Positions 52,472-61,715 are shown, numbered from the stretch's first letter. The stretch is DNA of 64,000 nt from Acidimicrobiales bacterium (GCA_029242745.1 JAQWTI010000016.1:49034-113033), one strand, 5' to 3'. Notes: generated from the letters alone by a model not told the origin. Numbers and translations are program-made.

Positions 52472-53537
52472 GATTGTCTCCAATGGTTTCCGAGTGGCCA
52501 GTCTTGTTTACCAGACGGGTTGATGCTCTTGAGTGAAGAATTGGCGCCCATGCAGGCATGTAGGCGGACCAACCCGGTCCTGGACCCCCTGCCATAACCA
52601 GAAGTATGTCATCAGCGCTTGAAACACTTGGGAGAAGTCCGTCTTGCCCAGGAACCATGTTGTGCGCACTCCCGATTTCAAGTAGAACCCCGGCATTTTC
52701 GAGTTCTTCGGGGCTGATTCGACTTTGTTCCGCTAGGAAGGTACGGATTTCGCTCTTTGACCAGCCTGCGCGTGCCAATGACTCCCGGGCTTCATAGCCA
52801 AGCACGACCACGACTTGTGCCCCCTTGCCAACAGTAAACGTTGCGGGGCTTCGCATCGCTGAGGCGATAGTTAGCAACCAGCCCTTGGGGTCAGGGTTCA
52901 AGTGGTTGGCGACCTGACGCGGTCCTTCTGATGCTATGACGGTCACCGAGGTCTTGCCGACGGGTGCGCCGAGGTCTTCAGCAAAGGTCGGCCATTCGAC
53001 TGGGGGCTTTGTTTCAGCGACAACCATTGAGTACTTACCTGGGTGTCCAATAGAAGATGCGTCGAGTAGTCCGGTCTTTGCACCAAAGATATTCATGGCA
53101 ACTAGACGGACTGCACGTCCAATGGAGGCGTTAGCTCTGTTTCCACTCCCAAGGGCGTTATGTAGGTGAGAAAAACTAAGTTCTTCGACAAGAGGGCCAC
53201 TGACTATGAGACACAATGCTGCTCCGCCAGTTGAACTCATCGCTGCATGGGCATTAAATGAAGGATCCAGGATGGCCTCAAGTGCAGCAACCACGACCGG
53301 AAAGTATTCAGACTTGCATCCTGCCATCACGCTGTTGATGGCAGCCTTTTCAGCAGTCAACTGTCGATCCCGCTCAGGGATCGAACCAAGTACAGCGTTG
53401 GGTTCCAAGTCGACAACGGCAAGGAATTCGTCTACCAGATCTGGTGTTGGTGGAACTACCGGGAGACCGTCAGTCCAACCACGGTCAAAGAAGTACTCGA
53501 TAGCTTCACTGCTGGATAGATTGAGTTGCTCAGCCAT
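52464..53537 (-). CDS. Conserved protein paired with the UGSC selenoprotein
   Basis: 357 residues, no enzyme family recognised with certainty. It begins LNLSSSEAIEYFFDRGWTDGLPVVPPT and contains MAGCKSEYFPVVVAALEAI, STGGAALCLIVSGP, LGSGNRANASIGRAVRLV, IGHPGKYSMVVAE and DILLVMAGGPGPGWSAYMP. The repeated small-residue, glycine-rich strands suggest a compact alpha/beta protein without membrane segments. The gene overlaps the UGSC start by 8 nt, so both proteins are made together and may form a complex. AAGGAAG 7-8 nt before ATG 53537 supports the start. A palindromic operator candidate is 71 bp upstream. Confidence 0.75.
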   Translation of the reverse strand: MAEQLNLSSSEAIEYFFDRGWTDGLPVVPPTPDLVDEFLAVVDLEPNAVLGSIPERDRQLTAEKAAINSVMAGCKSEYFPVVVAALEAILDPSFNAHAAMSSTGGAALCLIVSGPLVEELSFSHLHNALGSGNRANASIGRAVRLVAMNIFGAKTGLLDASSIGHPGKYSMVVAETKPPVEWPTFAEDLGAPVGKTSVTVIASEGPRQVANHLNPDPKGWLLTIASAMRSPATFTVGKGAQVVVVLGYEARESLARAGWSKSEIRTFLAEQSRISPEELENAGVLLEIGSAHNMVPGQDGLLPSVSSADDILLVMAGGPGPGWSAYMPAWAPILHSRASTRLVNKTGHSETIGDNHV

Positions 53538-53607
53538 GATGCGGCTTCCTTAGGCGTGGGGCAAAACAGGTGACCTTAAAACTGTAACACTGTTCTGAGA
53601 GCCATTG

Positions 53608-53625
53608 ACCAACCGGTTGGTTGGT
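53608..53625. promoter_or_regulatory. Palindromic candidate TetR operator
   Basis: ACCAACCGGTTGGT (53608-53621) is an exact 14-bp palindrome, and the 18-mer from 53608 matches ACCAACCGTTCGGTTGGT at 16 positions. It lies in the divergent region between the UGSC-partner gene and the second IpdA-like gene; TACTGT follows on the plus strand within 4 bp as a possible -10. Confidence 0.58.
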
Positions 53626-53750
53626 GGCTACTGTCAGGCCTTCGGCTTTGTGAAATCCAAAGTTCACATATCTGTCAATCGACTATTTTTGTTTGTGTCG
53701 AGATTGCCTATGGAAGCCAAGAATGGTTGAGAAGTAAGAGGGTTGGTGTT

Positions 53751-54638
53751 GTGGATAAGCGGGCAAGTGTTGAACAGTTAGTTGAGACCATCCCTGACGG
53801 TGCGACAGTCGCCCTTGGTGGGCTTTCGATGAATAGTGCTCCGATGGCCTATGTGAGGGAGATCGTGCGCCAGGAAAAGCGCGATTTGACGGTAGTTGCG
53901 ATTGTGGCTGGTATGTCAGTGGATTGGCTTATCGCCGGTGGTTGCGTTAAGAAAATCGTTTCCGGTCTTGTTAGCTTTGAAGGTTTAGGACTTGCACCGA
54001 TGTTTCGAATGGGTGTGCAGTCTGGAAGAGTTGAGATCGAGGAGTATTCAGAGGATCTTCTTATCTGCCGGTTAAGAGCCCAGGCATGGAACCTTCCCTT
54101 TGTTCCGACCAAGGCTGGCCTTGGTACAGACCTGCTCCCGCTTCATGAACAGACTGGAACAATTCGAGTTGAAGTTGACGGCGCCACAGGAGAGCATTAC
54201 GTGGCATGTACGCGTCTCCCCGTGGACGTGGCTCTCGTTCACGCCCACTCAGCAGATGAACTAGGCAACGTTCGTGTCGATCCAAAGTTGATCTGGATGG
54301 ACAATGAAATCGTCAATGCAGCAGAAAGAACGTTTGTATCGGTGGAACGATATGTGAACCACTCCGACGTAGTTGCAGAGCCCCACCGGACCACTTACCC
54401 GCAGTTCATGGTCAGTGGTGTTGCGCTTGCTGAGATAGGGGCCTACCCGACTTCGTGTTTCCCCGAGTACAGCCATCACAACAGTTTCTTTCAGGCGTAT
54501 TCGGCTGCGGCATCTGCTCCCGAGGAGTTCAAAACCTTCTTTGCAGATCGAGTATTGGGACCCGAAACCTGGGACGACTTCATCAAGTCCAGTGGCGGTG
54601 ATGAGATGATTACTGAGATAAGGAGGTTGTCGGCATGA
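53751..54638 (+). CDS. CoA-transferase alpha subunit, IpdA-like (second copy)
   Basis: Paralogue of the 29.8-kb gene, 295 residues: VEQLVETIPDGATVALGGL, LTVVAIVAGMSVDWLIAGG, LPFVPTKAGLGTDLLPLH, ALVHAHSADELGNVRVD and a C-terminal YSHHNSFFQAYSAAA. GAGGG at 53738-53742 favours GTG 53751 over TTG 53727. It overlaps the beta-subunit gene by four bases (ATGA). Probably hydrolyses or transfers a cyclic acyl-CoA different from that of the first pair. Confidence 0.85.
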   Translation: MDKRASVEQLVETIPDGATVALGGLSMNSAPMAYVREIVRQEKRDLTVVAIVAGMSVDWLIAGGCVKKIVSGLVSFEGLGLAPMFRMGVQSGRVEIEEYSEDLLICRLRAQAWNLPFVPTKAGLGTDLLPLHEQTGTIRVEVDGATGEHYVACTRLPVDVALVHAHSADELGNVRVDPKLIWMDNEIVNAAERTFVSVERYVNHSDVVAEPHRTTYPQFMVSGVALAEIGAYPTSCFPEYSHHNSFFQAYSAAASAPEEFKTFFADRVLGPETWDDFIKSSGGDEMITEIRRLSA

Positions 54639-55432
54639 CCCCTGAAGTTGAAGGATATGGATGCACTGTTGACGAACTCATGGTGGTGGCGTTCAGCAGA
54701 GCGATGGACAACGACACCCGGGCGTTCAATGGAGCGGTTTCGTTTATCCCAGTGTGTGGCTACCTATTGGCTCGACGCACACATGCTCCAAACTTGGTTT
54801 GGGCAGCCGCGTCGATAGCCATTGATGCGAATCCGGTAGCTATACCTGAATCCACTCTGTCAGATGCGCTTTGGGAGGGCGCGTCGATGTTGTCAACAAG
54901 CCCGCACGACTTCTGGTCGTATGCGTCCGGGGCGAGATATAACACCTTTGCCTTCCGGGGTGCACAAATGGATGCGTGTGGCAATGTCAACAACACAGTT
55001 ATTGGCCCTTATGACAAACCAAAGGTGAGGCTGCCTGGCGGAGGGGGTATGGCTGATCTGAGTACGATGATTCCAAAGATATTTCTGTGGAATACCACCC
55101 ATAACGTCCGGACTTTTGTTGAGAAACTTGACTTCCGATCTGGGATCGGTTGGGGTGATGGTGGTGACCATCGGGAACAGCTTGGTCTTCCTGGTGGACC
55201 GCAGTTATGTGTCACGAATCTTTGTGTCTTTGACTTTCATCCCGATAGTCGCAGAATGCGCGTTGCCTCGCTGCACCCGGGAGTCAGCATTGGTGATGTG
55301 CAAGAGGCGACGGGTTTTGAAGTACTGATACCAGATGGTGATATCCCACTCACAGCAAAGCCAACTGAAGAAGAGTTGCGAATCTTGAGAGAGGAAGTCG
55401 ACCCAACTAGCGCTCGGCTTCGCGAATTTTAA
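54635..55432 (+). CDS. CoA-transferase beta subunit, IpdB-like (second copy)
   Basis: Partner of the preceding gene, 265 residues: TVDELMVVAFSRAMDND, RRTHAPNLVWAAASIAIDA, QMDACGNVNNTVIG, KVRLPGGGGMADLS, PQLCVTNLCVFDFHPDSRRM and the same C-terminal VQEATGFEVLIPDG as the first copy. The level of conservation suggests an ancient duplication of the operon unit rather than a recent one. An LLM oxidoreductase gene follows after 36 bp. Confidence 0.85.
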   Translation: MTPEVEGYGCTVDELMVVAFSRAMDNDTRAFNGAVSFIPVCGYLLARRTHAPNLVWAAASIAIDANPVAIPESTLSDALWEGASMLSTSPHDFWSYASGARYNTFAFRGAQMDACGNVNNTVIGPYDKPKVRLPGGGGMADLSTMIPKIFLWNTTHNVRTFVEKLDFRSGIGWGDGGDHREQLGLPGGPQLCVTNLCVFDFHPDSRRMRVASLHPGVSIGDVQEATGFEVLIPDGDIPLTAKPTEEELRILREEVDPTSARLREF

Positions 55433-55468
55433 ATCAACAAACTGGTTCCATTGGGCGAAGAACAGTAG

Positions 55469-56491
55469 ATGCAGTACGGGGTTGTTCTTCCGATCCAGGG
55501 GATCGACCAGAGTCTTGACGACTTCCTTGGTGAGTTGATCACCGAGTCTGTGGTTGCCGAAGAGGCAGGATTCGACGCTGTCTTTCTGCCTGAGTTCCAC
55601 CAAGCGAGGCATGGAGCAGTTATCTCCCCCATGGTCGTAGGGGCGGCCATCCTGCAGGCGACAACGACACTCCGTTTCGGGACCGCCGTGCTCGCGGCCC
55701 CACTGCATCATCCTGTGCGGATAGCAGAAGATGCTCTTATGTTGGATTGGCTATCCAGTGGGCGGTTCATACTGGGTGTGGGGGCTGGACACCAGCTCGC
55801 TGATTTCTTTGCTTACGGCATCGATCATGGGACCCGAACCCACCGGTTTGAAGAGATCCTCCACATTTTGCAACACTGTTTTTCAGGGGAGGCCTTTAAC
55901 TATGACGGAGCCTTTTTCCAGATTGAAGCAGAGATCACCCCGCAGCCATATTCTGAGCCGCGGCCACCGATCTGGATTGGAAGCCACGGAAATGTTGGGA
56001 TTGATCGAGCTGCACGCTTTGGTGACCTCTGGCTAGCTGATCCGCAACGACACGTCGATGTGGTCGCTGAATTGGCAGATAATTATCGAAATCGGTGCGA
56101 AGTCCACGGGACGGCACCAGCGGTTGGAATGTTCCGAGAGGCCTGGATTGGAAACGAGTGTGAACCAACTACGGCAGAATGGGCTGATGCTGTAGTCGGT
56201 GTGCACCGCCTGTACTACAACGTCGGCGCCTATCGACCTCAATTTGAACCATGGGCAACAAGGCCACTTAGCCGTTCAGAACTCAACTTTGAACTTTTGT
56301 CACCAGGGAGGTTTCTGGTAGGGAATGGAGACTTGTTGCGTCATACCGTCAGTCAGTGGAGGCAACTGACAGGAGTTGAATACTTGGCCCTTAGGTTTCG
56401 ACATCCGAAGGGTCCTAGCCATAAAGCAACCTGCGAGGCTCTTCGTAGGTTTGGTGAAGAAGTGATTACAACAGAGACTGGGAGTGGATAA
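55469..56491 (+). CDS. LLM-class flavin/F420-dependent monooxygenase
   Basis: Third luciferase-like oxidoreductase, 340 residues: MQYGVVLPIQGID, EEAGFDAVFLPEFHQ, TLRFGTAVLAAPLHHPVRIAED, LSSGRFILGVGAGHQLADF, PRPPIWIGSHGNVGIDRAA and FGDLWLADPQ. The FLPEFH segment and HHPVRIAED are closer to flavin-dependent monooxygenases than to F420 reductases, but the cofactor is not decidable. Its stop overlaps the SDR start by one base. Confidence 0.88.
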   Translation: MQYGVVLPIQGIDQSLDDFLGELITESVVAEEAGFDAVFLPEFHQARHGAVISPMVVGAAILQATTTLRFGTAVLAAPLHHPVRIAEDALMLDWLSSGRFILGVGAGHQLADFFAYGIDHGTRTHRFEEILHILQHCFSGEAFNYDGAFFQIEAEITPQPYSEPRPPIWIGSHGNVGIDRAARFGDLWLADPQRHVDVVAELADNYRNRCEVHGTAPAVGMFREAWIGNECEPTTAEWADAVVGVHRLYYNVGAYRPQFEPWATRPLSRSELNFELLSPGRFLVGNGDLLRHTVSQWRQLTGVEYLALRFRHPKGPSHKATCEALRRFGEEVITTETGSG

Positions 56492-57261
56492 TGAAGGTTG
56501 AAGGCTCAGTAGGCCTAGTGACCGGGGGCGCGTCAGGACTTGGAGCAGGAGTTGCGCTGTCCCTGCTGGAGCATGGTGCACGTGTAGCGATACTGGACCA
56601 GAACCTCGACGGGACCGATGCTTTAGTTGATCAGTTTGGTGACTCAGTGAGTCGCCATCAGTGCGATGTCACTGATCCGGTACAAGTAGAAGATGCCGTT
56701 TGGGGAGCTGCCCACTTGCATCGACGACTTGATCTTCTTGTGAGTTGCGCTGGAATTAGTTTTGGTAAGAGGGTGATTTCCAGAGACGGGGACCCTCACC
56801 CGCTTGATCACTTTAAAAAGCATGTGGCTATCAACCTTGTGGGACTTTTTGATGTGCTGCGCCATGCCGTTGTTGCAATGGCAAAGAATGAGCCATCAGA
56901 TGAAGGTGAGCGAGGTTTAATCGTGAACCTTGCGTCCATTGCTGCTTTCGAAGGACAGATCGGTCAAGCTTCCTATGGGGCTTCAAAAGCAGGTGTAGTT
57001 GGACTGACCTCTCCGCTAGCGCGGGATTTGGCATTACATGGCGTGAGGGTTTTGACCATCTGTCCGGGAACGATGGATACGCCAATGCTGGACACGCTGG
57101 ATCAGGAAACCATTGACTCCATCGTCTCAGGGAACGTCTTTCCAAAACGTCTAGGTCGGCCTGAGGATCTTGGGAATCTGATTATTCACTGTATGGAAAA
57201 CACGTTTCTTAACGGTGAGACCATTCGGCTAGATGCTGGGTTGAGACTGGGGCCTGGCTGA
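56491..57261 (+). CDS. SDR, HSD17B10-like 3-hydroxyacyl-CoA dehydrogenase
   Basis: Short-chain dehydrogenase, 256 residues, matching the type-2 3-hydroxyacyl-CoA dehydrogenase (HSD10) subgroup: [85 protein letters not shown]. Catalytic Ser, Tyr and Lys are intact. It probably oxidises a 3-hydroxyacyl-CoA to the 3-oxoacyl-CoA, working beside the crotonase gene that follows 13 bp later. Confidence 0.9.
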   Translation: MKVEGSVGLVTGGASGLGAGVALSLLEHGARVAILDQNLDGTDALVDQFGDSVSRHQCDVTDPVQVEDAVWGAAHLHRRLDLLVSCAGISFGKRVISRDGDPHPLDHFKKHVAINLVGLFDVLRHAVVAMAKNEPSDEGERGLIVNLASIAAFEGQIGQASYGASKAGVVGLTSPLARDLALHGVRVLTICPGTMDTPMLDTLDQETIDSIVSGNVFPKRLGRPEDLGNLIIHCMENTFLNGETIRLDAGLRLGPG

Positions 57262-57274
57262 GGAGGAAGCATTC

Positions 57275-58036
57275 ATGCTTGATTGTCCTGAAGAACGCTT
57301 CCTAATTGAGAAGCATGCTGGCCGAGTCGCTCATCTTGTAATGAATCGGCCTGAGAAGCTCAACGCTATGGATCGGCTGTTTGTTGATCAGTTGACGGAG
57401 TGGATGGGTCGGCTGAGTTCGGACACTGATGTCAACTGCATAGTCCTTAGGGGATCAGGACGAGCGTTCTCAGCAGGAGGTGACATTGCTACGTTTCCGC
57501 CTTTGACGGAGTCGAAAGAGCGTGCCGAGGAGCATGTTGGGGCGGTCTTTGCTGCGTTTCACTCGATTCAAGAATGCGCAGTTCCGGTCATTGCAGCGGT
57601 TCACGGCATTGCCCACGGCGGGGGGCTTGAGATCACCATGGCTTGTGATATGGCGATTGCGTCTGTTGGTGCGCGCTTCGCGTTCCGCGAGGTCGACCAC
57701 GGCCTCATACCGGGGTTTGGCATTACCCGGGCTGCAGTGAAAATTGGCCTTCCATGGACGATGCGGTTGGCTTCCAGTGCTGAAGAAATCGACGCTGCCA
57801 TCGCCCAAGAAATCGGAATAGTTATGAACGTTGTTGAAGAAGATGATCTCATATCGTCCGCTCACGATCTTGCCCTCTCGATTGCCTGCCATAGTCGTCA
57901 CGCACTTGAGGCTGTCAAACATCATCTGAACCGTGATTCAGCAACGGGTATTGATAAAGCGGTAATAGCTACAGCTGGAACTTTTGAGGATGAATCTAGT
58001 CACCGTGCTATTTCAGAGTTCTTGACACCTGAGTGA
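57275..58036 (+). CDS. Enoyl-CoA hydratase/isomerase family protein
   Basis: Crotonase-fold protein, 253 residues. Oxyanion-hole segments are SGRAFSAGGDIA and HGIAHGGGLEITMACDMAIAS. The first catalytic Glu of classical hydratases corresponds to the GLEITMA helix region, the second to the Glu in FREVDHGLIPGFG. The role is hydration, isomerisation or ring cleavage of an acyl-CoA. Closes the IpdAB - LLM - SDR - crotonase operon. Confidence 0.9.
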   Translation: MLDCPEERFLIEKHAGRVAHLVMNRPEKLNAMDRLFVDQLTEWMGRLSSDTDVNCIVLRGSGRAFSAGGDIATFPPLTESKERAEEHVGAVFAAFHSIQECAVPVIAAVHGIAHGGGLEITMACDMAIASVGARFAFREVDHGLIPGFGITRAAVKIGLPWTMRLASSAEEIDAAIAQEIGIVMNVVEEDDLISSAHDLALSIACHSRHALEAVKHHLNRDSATGIDKAVIATAGTFEDESSHRAISEFLTPE

Positions 58037-58090
58037 TCTGAAACCAAAACTTTCTGGACCCACTGCAACCGATCTGCTCGCGTAGTTCCC

Positions 58091-59026
58091 TTAGGCAGAG
58101 TTTGTTTTCTGGGTCATGGCCACACCGGTTAAGACCACCACTCCACCCAGAATTGCGGGAATGGAAGGTACATACCCCAAGATCAACCAGGACCAAAACA
58201 GTGCTACAAGAGGGACAACAAACATGAAGGTAGCTGCGCGGTTAGCCCCAATTTCAGCTATGACTCGAAAATAGATCCAGTAGGTCAAGAGAGTTCCTCC
58301 GATTGCAAGGTAGAGGAGCCAGAGAAGATGTGACACTTCGAGATTGGTAACGCCGCTCGCTCCGTGCTTCCAGAATGGGGCAGTAGAAAATGTCCCCAAG
58401 ATCATTGCCGTACCGGTCGAAGTAAGTGCCCTGTGGCGGGTAGAAACACGACGAATAAAAATCATGTAGCCCGCCCATGACAATGGAGAAATCAGGGCTA
58501 ACGCAGCCATAGCAGGATTGGAATTGGTCGTTGCAGTTCCGTCACTACTACTGACCAAGATTATGGACAATGAACCAGCAAGTGCAACGAGGCAGCCCAT
58601 GAACTGGAAGCGCGAAAGCTTTTCCGCAAGAAAGATTTTTGCCAAGCAAATTGCCATGACAGGAGTCAGGCCGGCAATAAGAGACACCAGAGGTGGAGCA
58701 AGAAACCGTTGTCCGTAGACGATGGGAAATTGGGCTCCAGGGACAGCGAGAATTCCAGCCAAGACGTATAGCCCCCAGTCTTTTCGAGTGAAATTTGGGC
58801 GCAAGTCTGGCTGGCAGAGTAATAGTAGAAGAAATATAAAACTAAATATCCAATATCGAATAACAACAATCTGGATGGAATCCAGCACGATCAATAGTTC
58901 ATGTACTGCAACAAAAATCAGTCCCCACATTGTGACAACAAGTAGGACTCCTACCTGTATCCAAGGTGATAACACGTGACTAGTGTAATAACCGATTGAG
59001 TTTGACCTGTCTGGTCGATTTAGCAC
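58091..59026 (-). CDS. EamA/DMT-family transporter
   Basis: Drug/metabolite transporter with ten predicted membrane helices and two EamA repeats (first: VVTMWGLIFVAVHELLI to VALAGSLSIILVS; second: LALISPLSWAGYMIFI to LGGVVVLTGVAM), 311 residues. Direction of transport and substrate are unknown. The GTG at 59026 is only 22 bp from the divergent SDR start, so GTG 58975 is a possible later start. Located among catabolic genes but transcribed against them. Confidence 0.85.
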   Translation of the reverse strand: MLNRPDRSNSIGYYTSHVLSPWIQVGVLLVVTMWGLIFVAVHELLIVLDSIQIVVIRYWIFSFIFLLLLLCQPDLRPNFTRKDWGLYVLAGILAVPGAQFPIVYGQRFLAPPLVSLIAGLTPVMAICLAKIFLAEKLSRFQFMGCLVALAGSLSIILVSSSDGTATTNSNPAMAALALISPLSWAGYMIFIRRVSTRHRALTSTGTAMILGTFSTAPFWKHGASGVTNLEVSHLLWLLYLAIGGTLLTYWIYFRVIAEIGANRAATFMFVVPLVALFWSWLILGYVPSIPAILGGVVVLTGVAMTQKTNSA

Positions 59027-59048
59027 TTAGATGAAGGGGTTTTTAGGT

Positions 59049-59852
59049 ATGGGAGATCGTCTTGCAGGGAAAGTAGCGATTGTGACCGGAGCCGGATCTG
59101 GTATCGGCCACACAGCGGCTATCCGATTTGCGGCCGAAGGAGCAAAGGTCGGATGCGCTGACCGGGACCGCAGTGGTCTCGACGAGACCATGGAAGAAAT
59201 CAAGAGTTCAGGAGGCCAGGCAGTCGCCTGTCAGGTCGACGTCACTGACGAAAACCTGGTTGATGAGATGGTTGCTGAAACTACCAAGGCATTTGGTCCA
59301 GTGACTGTCCTGTATGCCAATGCAGGAATTGCCGGCTCAGGAAATGCGAAAGATATCACGCTTGCTGAATGGGACAAAGTCATCTCAGTGAACCTGACCT
59401 CAGTTTGGCTTTGCAGCCGTGCATGCCTTCCTGGGATGATTGAAGTTGGGGGTGGTTCCATCATCAACCAGGCCAGTGTTGGTGGTCTGGTTGGAGTACC
59501 GGGGATCGCTTCCTACGCAGCTGCCAAGGCTGGTGTTATCGGCTTGACTAAGCAGATGGCCGTCGAGTACGGGCCCTACAAAATTCGGGTTAACGCCGTC
59601 TGTCCTGGGACGGTCCCTACGCCATTGGTGGAAAAGACCTATATGGCAAACGGTGGCTTCGCGGCGACTGCTGAAGCGGGGACGAATCCAACCTATGAAG
59701 AACTCCTTGAACAGTCATTGTTTCGTTACCCCATCGGCCGTGTAGGAATGACTGAAGACATTGCTGCATTCGCCCTTTATCTTGCGTCAGATGAATCAGG
59801 ATGGACTACTGGAACGGTGGTCCCGATTGATGGTGGGATGACGGCCGCCTAA
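59049..59852 (+). CDS. SDR-family oxidoreductase
   Basis: Classical NAD(P)-dependent SDR, 267 residues, with VTGAGSGIGHTAA, NAGIAGSGN, catalytic Ser in NQASVGG, YAAAKAGVIG and DGGMTAA. AAGGGG at 59034-59039 lies 9 nt before ATG 59049, which decides the start over ATG 59031. It precedes an alcohol dehydrogenase gene and probably acts with it on a hydroxylated intermediate. Confidence 0.92.
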   Translation: MGDRLAGKVAIVTGAGSGIGHTAAIRFAAEGAKVGCADRDRSGLDETMEEIKSSGGQAVACQVDVTDENLVDEMVAETTKAFGPVTVLYANAGIAGSGNAKDITLAEWDKVISVNLTSVWLCSRACLPGMIEVGGGSIINQASVGGLVGVPGIASYAAAKAGVIGLTKQMAVEYGPYKIRVNAVCPGTVPTPLVEKTYMANGGFAATAEAGTNPTYEELLEQSLFRYPIGRVGMTEDIAAFALYLASDESGWTTGTVVPIDGGMTAA

Positions 59853-59931
59853 ATTATGTGTGACATCTGGTAGCAGCACCCATTTTTGAGTTGATATTGC
59901 ACCTAGACAATTAGCCAAATGAGGATCAGAA

Positions 59932-61038
59932 ATGCCCACCGAAGTCCAAGCAGCAGTTCTTCACCAAGTTGGCGAGCCACTGGAGATCGAAACAGTAGAA
60001 ATAGATGACCCTGCTCCAGATGAGATTCGAGTTGAACTGGTCGGTTCAGGCCTCTGCCACAGCGATCTTCATGTCATGGGTGGGTATCTTCCAGCGGTGT
60101 CGCTACCGGCTGTCCTTGGTCACGAGGCTGCAGGTGTCGTCGTGGAAGTTGGTTCCCAAATTCAGGATGTCAATATTGGAGACCACGTAGTGGCCGGTAT
60201 CAACACGCACTGCGGTCACTGTCACTATTGCTCGTCAGGTCGGACCTGGATATGCGAGCGGCGACTTGCACCCGGAATTCGATCCGACCCAATGACCAAA
60301 GTCCGGTTAGGCAACACTGCCGTTTCAGGTATTGGTGGAATGAGTGGATTTGCCGAACAGGTAATCCTTCACAAGTCTGCCGCCGTGGTGATAGATCCCG
60401 ATATGCCGCTAGACCGTGCCGCTCTCATTGGCTGTGCTCTTGTGACCGGAGTGGGTACTGTCATTAATGCTGCCCGGGTACGACCAGGTGAAACTTGTGT
60501 TGTGATTGGCTGCGGCGGTGTCGGACTTAATGTCGTGCAGGGGGCTCGACTGGCTGGCGCTGGACGGATAATCGCTGTTGACTTGCAAGCCTCCAAGCTT
60601 GAGCTGGCTACACGTTTTGGAGCCACTGATCTTGTTGATGCGGGTGATGGAGATCCTGTTGAGGCTGTGCTTGGTTTGACAGGTGGGCGAGGGGTTGACC
60701 ATGCCTTTGAAGCAATTGGCATTAAGCCGACTTCTGAGCAGGCACTGGCAATGGCCTCAGCTGGTGGTGGGGCGTATCTGATCGGTGTAGTGCCACCCGG
60801 TGTCAACCTAGAGGTACCAGGTTTGGAGTTTGTTCTAAACAACAAAACCCTTTGTGGTGTGAAACTGGGTTCAAGCAACATGGCTGATGACTTCCCGTAT
60901 TTTGTTGACCTCTATCAACAAGGACGACTCATGATCGATGAGCTAATAGCTGAGCGTATAACTCTGTCGGAGATAAATGAGGGGTACGACCGGATGCGGG
61001 CCGGCGATCAAGCCCGTTCTGTCATAGTGTTTCACTAA
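59932..61038 (+). CDS. Zinc-dependent alcohol dehydrogenase (class III-like)
   Basis: MDR-superfamily alcohol dehydrogenase, 368 residues. Catalytic zinc site GLCHSDLHVMGGYLP and GHEAAG; structural zinc site with four Cys in CGHCHYCSSGRTWIC; coenzyme loop VIGCGGVGLNVVQGARLAGA followed by Asp in IAVDLQ, indicating NAD+. It resembles class III/NAD-dependent enzymes used for primary alcohols or S-hydroxymethyl thiols. Start ATG 59932; no overlap with neighbours. Convergent with the VOC gene. Confidence 0.92.
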   Translation: MPTEVQAAVLHQVGEPLEIETVEIDDPAPDEIRVELVGSGLCHSDLHVMGGYLPAVSLPAVLGHEAAGVVVEVGSQIQDVNIGDHVVAGINTHCGHCHYCSSGRTWICERRLAPGIRSDPMTKVRLGNTAVSGIGGMSGFAEQVILHKSAAVVIDPDMPLDRAALIGCALVTGVGTVINAARVRPGETCVVIGCGGVGLNVVQGARLAGAGRIIAVDLQASKLELATRFGATDLVDAGDGDPVEAVLGLTGGRGVDHAFEAIGIKPTSEQALAMASAGGGAYLIGVVPPGVNLEVPGLEFVLNNKTLCGVKLGSSNMADDFPYFVDLYQQGRLMIDELIAERITLSEINEGYDRMRAGDQARSVIVFH

Positions 61039-61199
61039 CCGCGAAGCAGTTGAGGAAGCAGTCCAGATTCTGAACCCGTGGTTGGAACGCAGGTTCTCCA
61101 ACGGGCATCCTAAAAGTCAAGCACAACCGGTTGGCAAGATTGGCTTGGCGCAGAAGTTGGGTGGCTAACTCAGAGCATGATTTAAGTTGTTTGCTCTGG

Positions 61200-61715
61200 T
61201 TAGCTACCTTCAGTATTTTCAGCTGGGTACCAGTAGTCAGGCGTTACAGGCGCTGAACCTGGTGGCCGATCCACAATCTCGAGTGTTGTCTTGAGTGGTC
61301 CCTCAGACTCGAGGTAGGCAAATCGGATGTCTCCTATTCGACCTTCCATGGCTGGTGGACAGTCTCGTTTACCGAACTCTTTAAGGGCGGCATCAAAGTC
61401 AAGCCCTTCGTGTTGTACGAGGATGTGGTGGACTCCCTCGCCGTGATCGTCGAGGAACTCCTTGTAGATCGATGGCCCATCAACGGGTTCAATGATCTCC
61501 CACATCGTGTCACCTGTCCAGGCCACGGCGTACTTGAAGCTGAATTCAACTGGCTCACCGCGAACTCGCATATCTGTCAGGCGCGGTGGTTCAAGGAGCG
61601 CTACTCGCCATGGCCCGATTCCAAACTGGTTGGTGTAGGACTTCATTGTCGTTTCGACGTCGTATACGACTATTGCGACTTGGTACACACCGGAAATAAA
61701 ACTGTTCGACAACAT
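61200..61715 (-). CDS. VOC-family protein (epimerase-like)
   Basis: 171 residues, vicinal-oxygen-chelate fold: VYQVAIVVYDVETTMKSYTNQFGIGPW, EIIEPVDGPSIYKEFLDDHGEGVHHI and KTTLEIVDRPP, the same pattern as methylmalonyl-CoA-epimerase-like proteins elsewhere in this window. Metal ligands appear incomplete at the N-terminal strand (Gln instead of His in VYQVAIV). Monocistronic between a terminator and the convergent alcohol dehydrogenase gene. Confidence 0.82.
   Translation of the reverse strand: MLSNSFISGVYQVAIVVYDVETTMKSYTNQFGIGPWRVALLEPPRLTDMRVRGEPVEFSFKYAVAWTGDTMWEIIEPVDGPSIYKEFLDDHGEGVHHILVQHEGLDFDAALKEFGKRDCPPAMEGRIGDIRFAYLESEGPLKTTLEIVDRPPGSAPVTPDYWYPAENTEGS

Noticed and set aside
61124..61133. 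CAACCGGTTG palindrome as another TetR operator
   Set aside because: It lies between two convergent gene ends, not at a promoter, and matches only the inner part of the motif.
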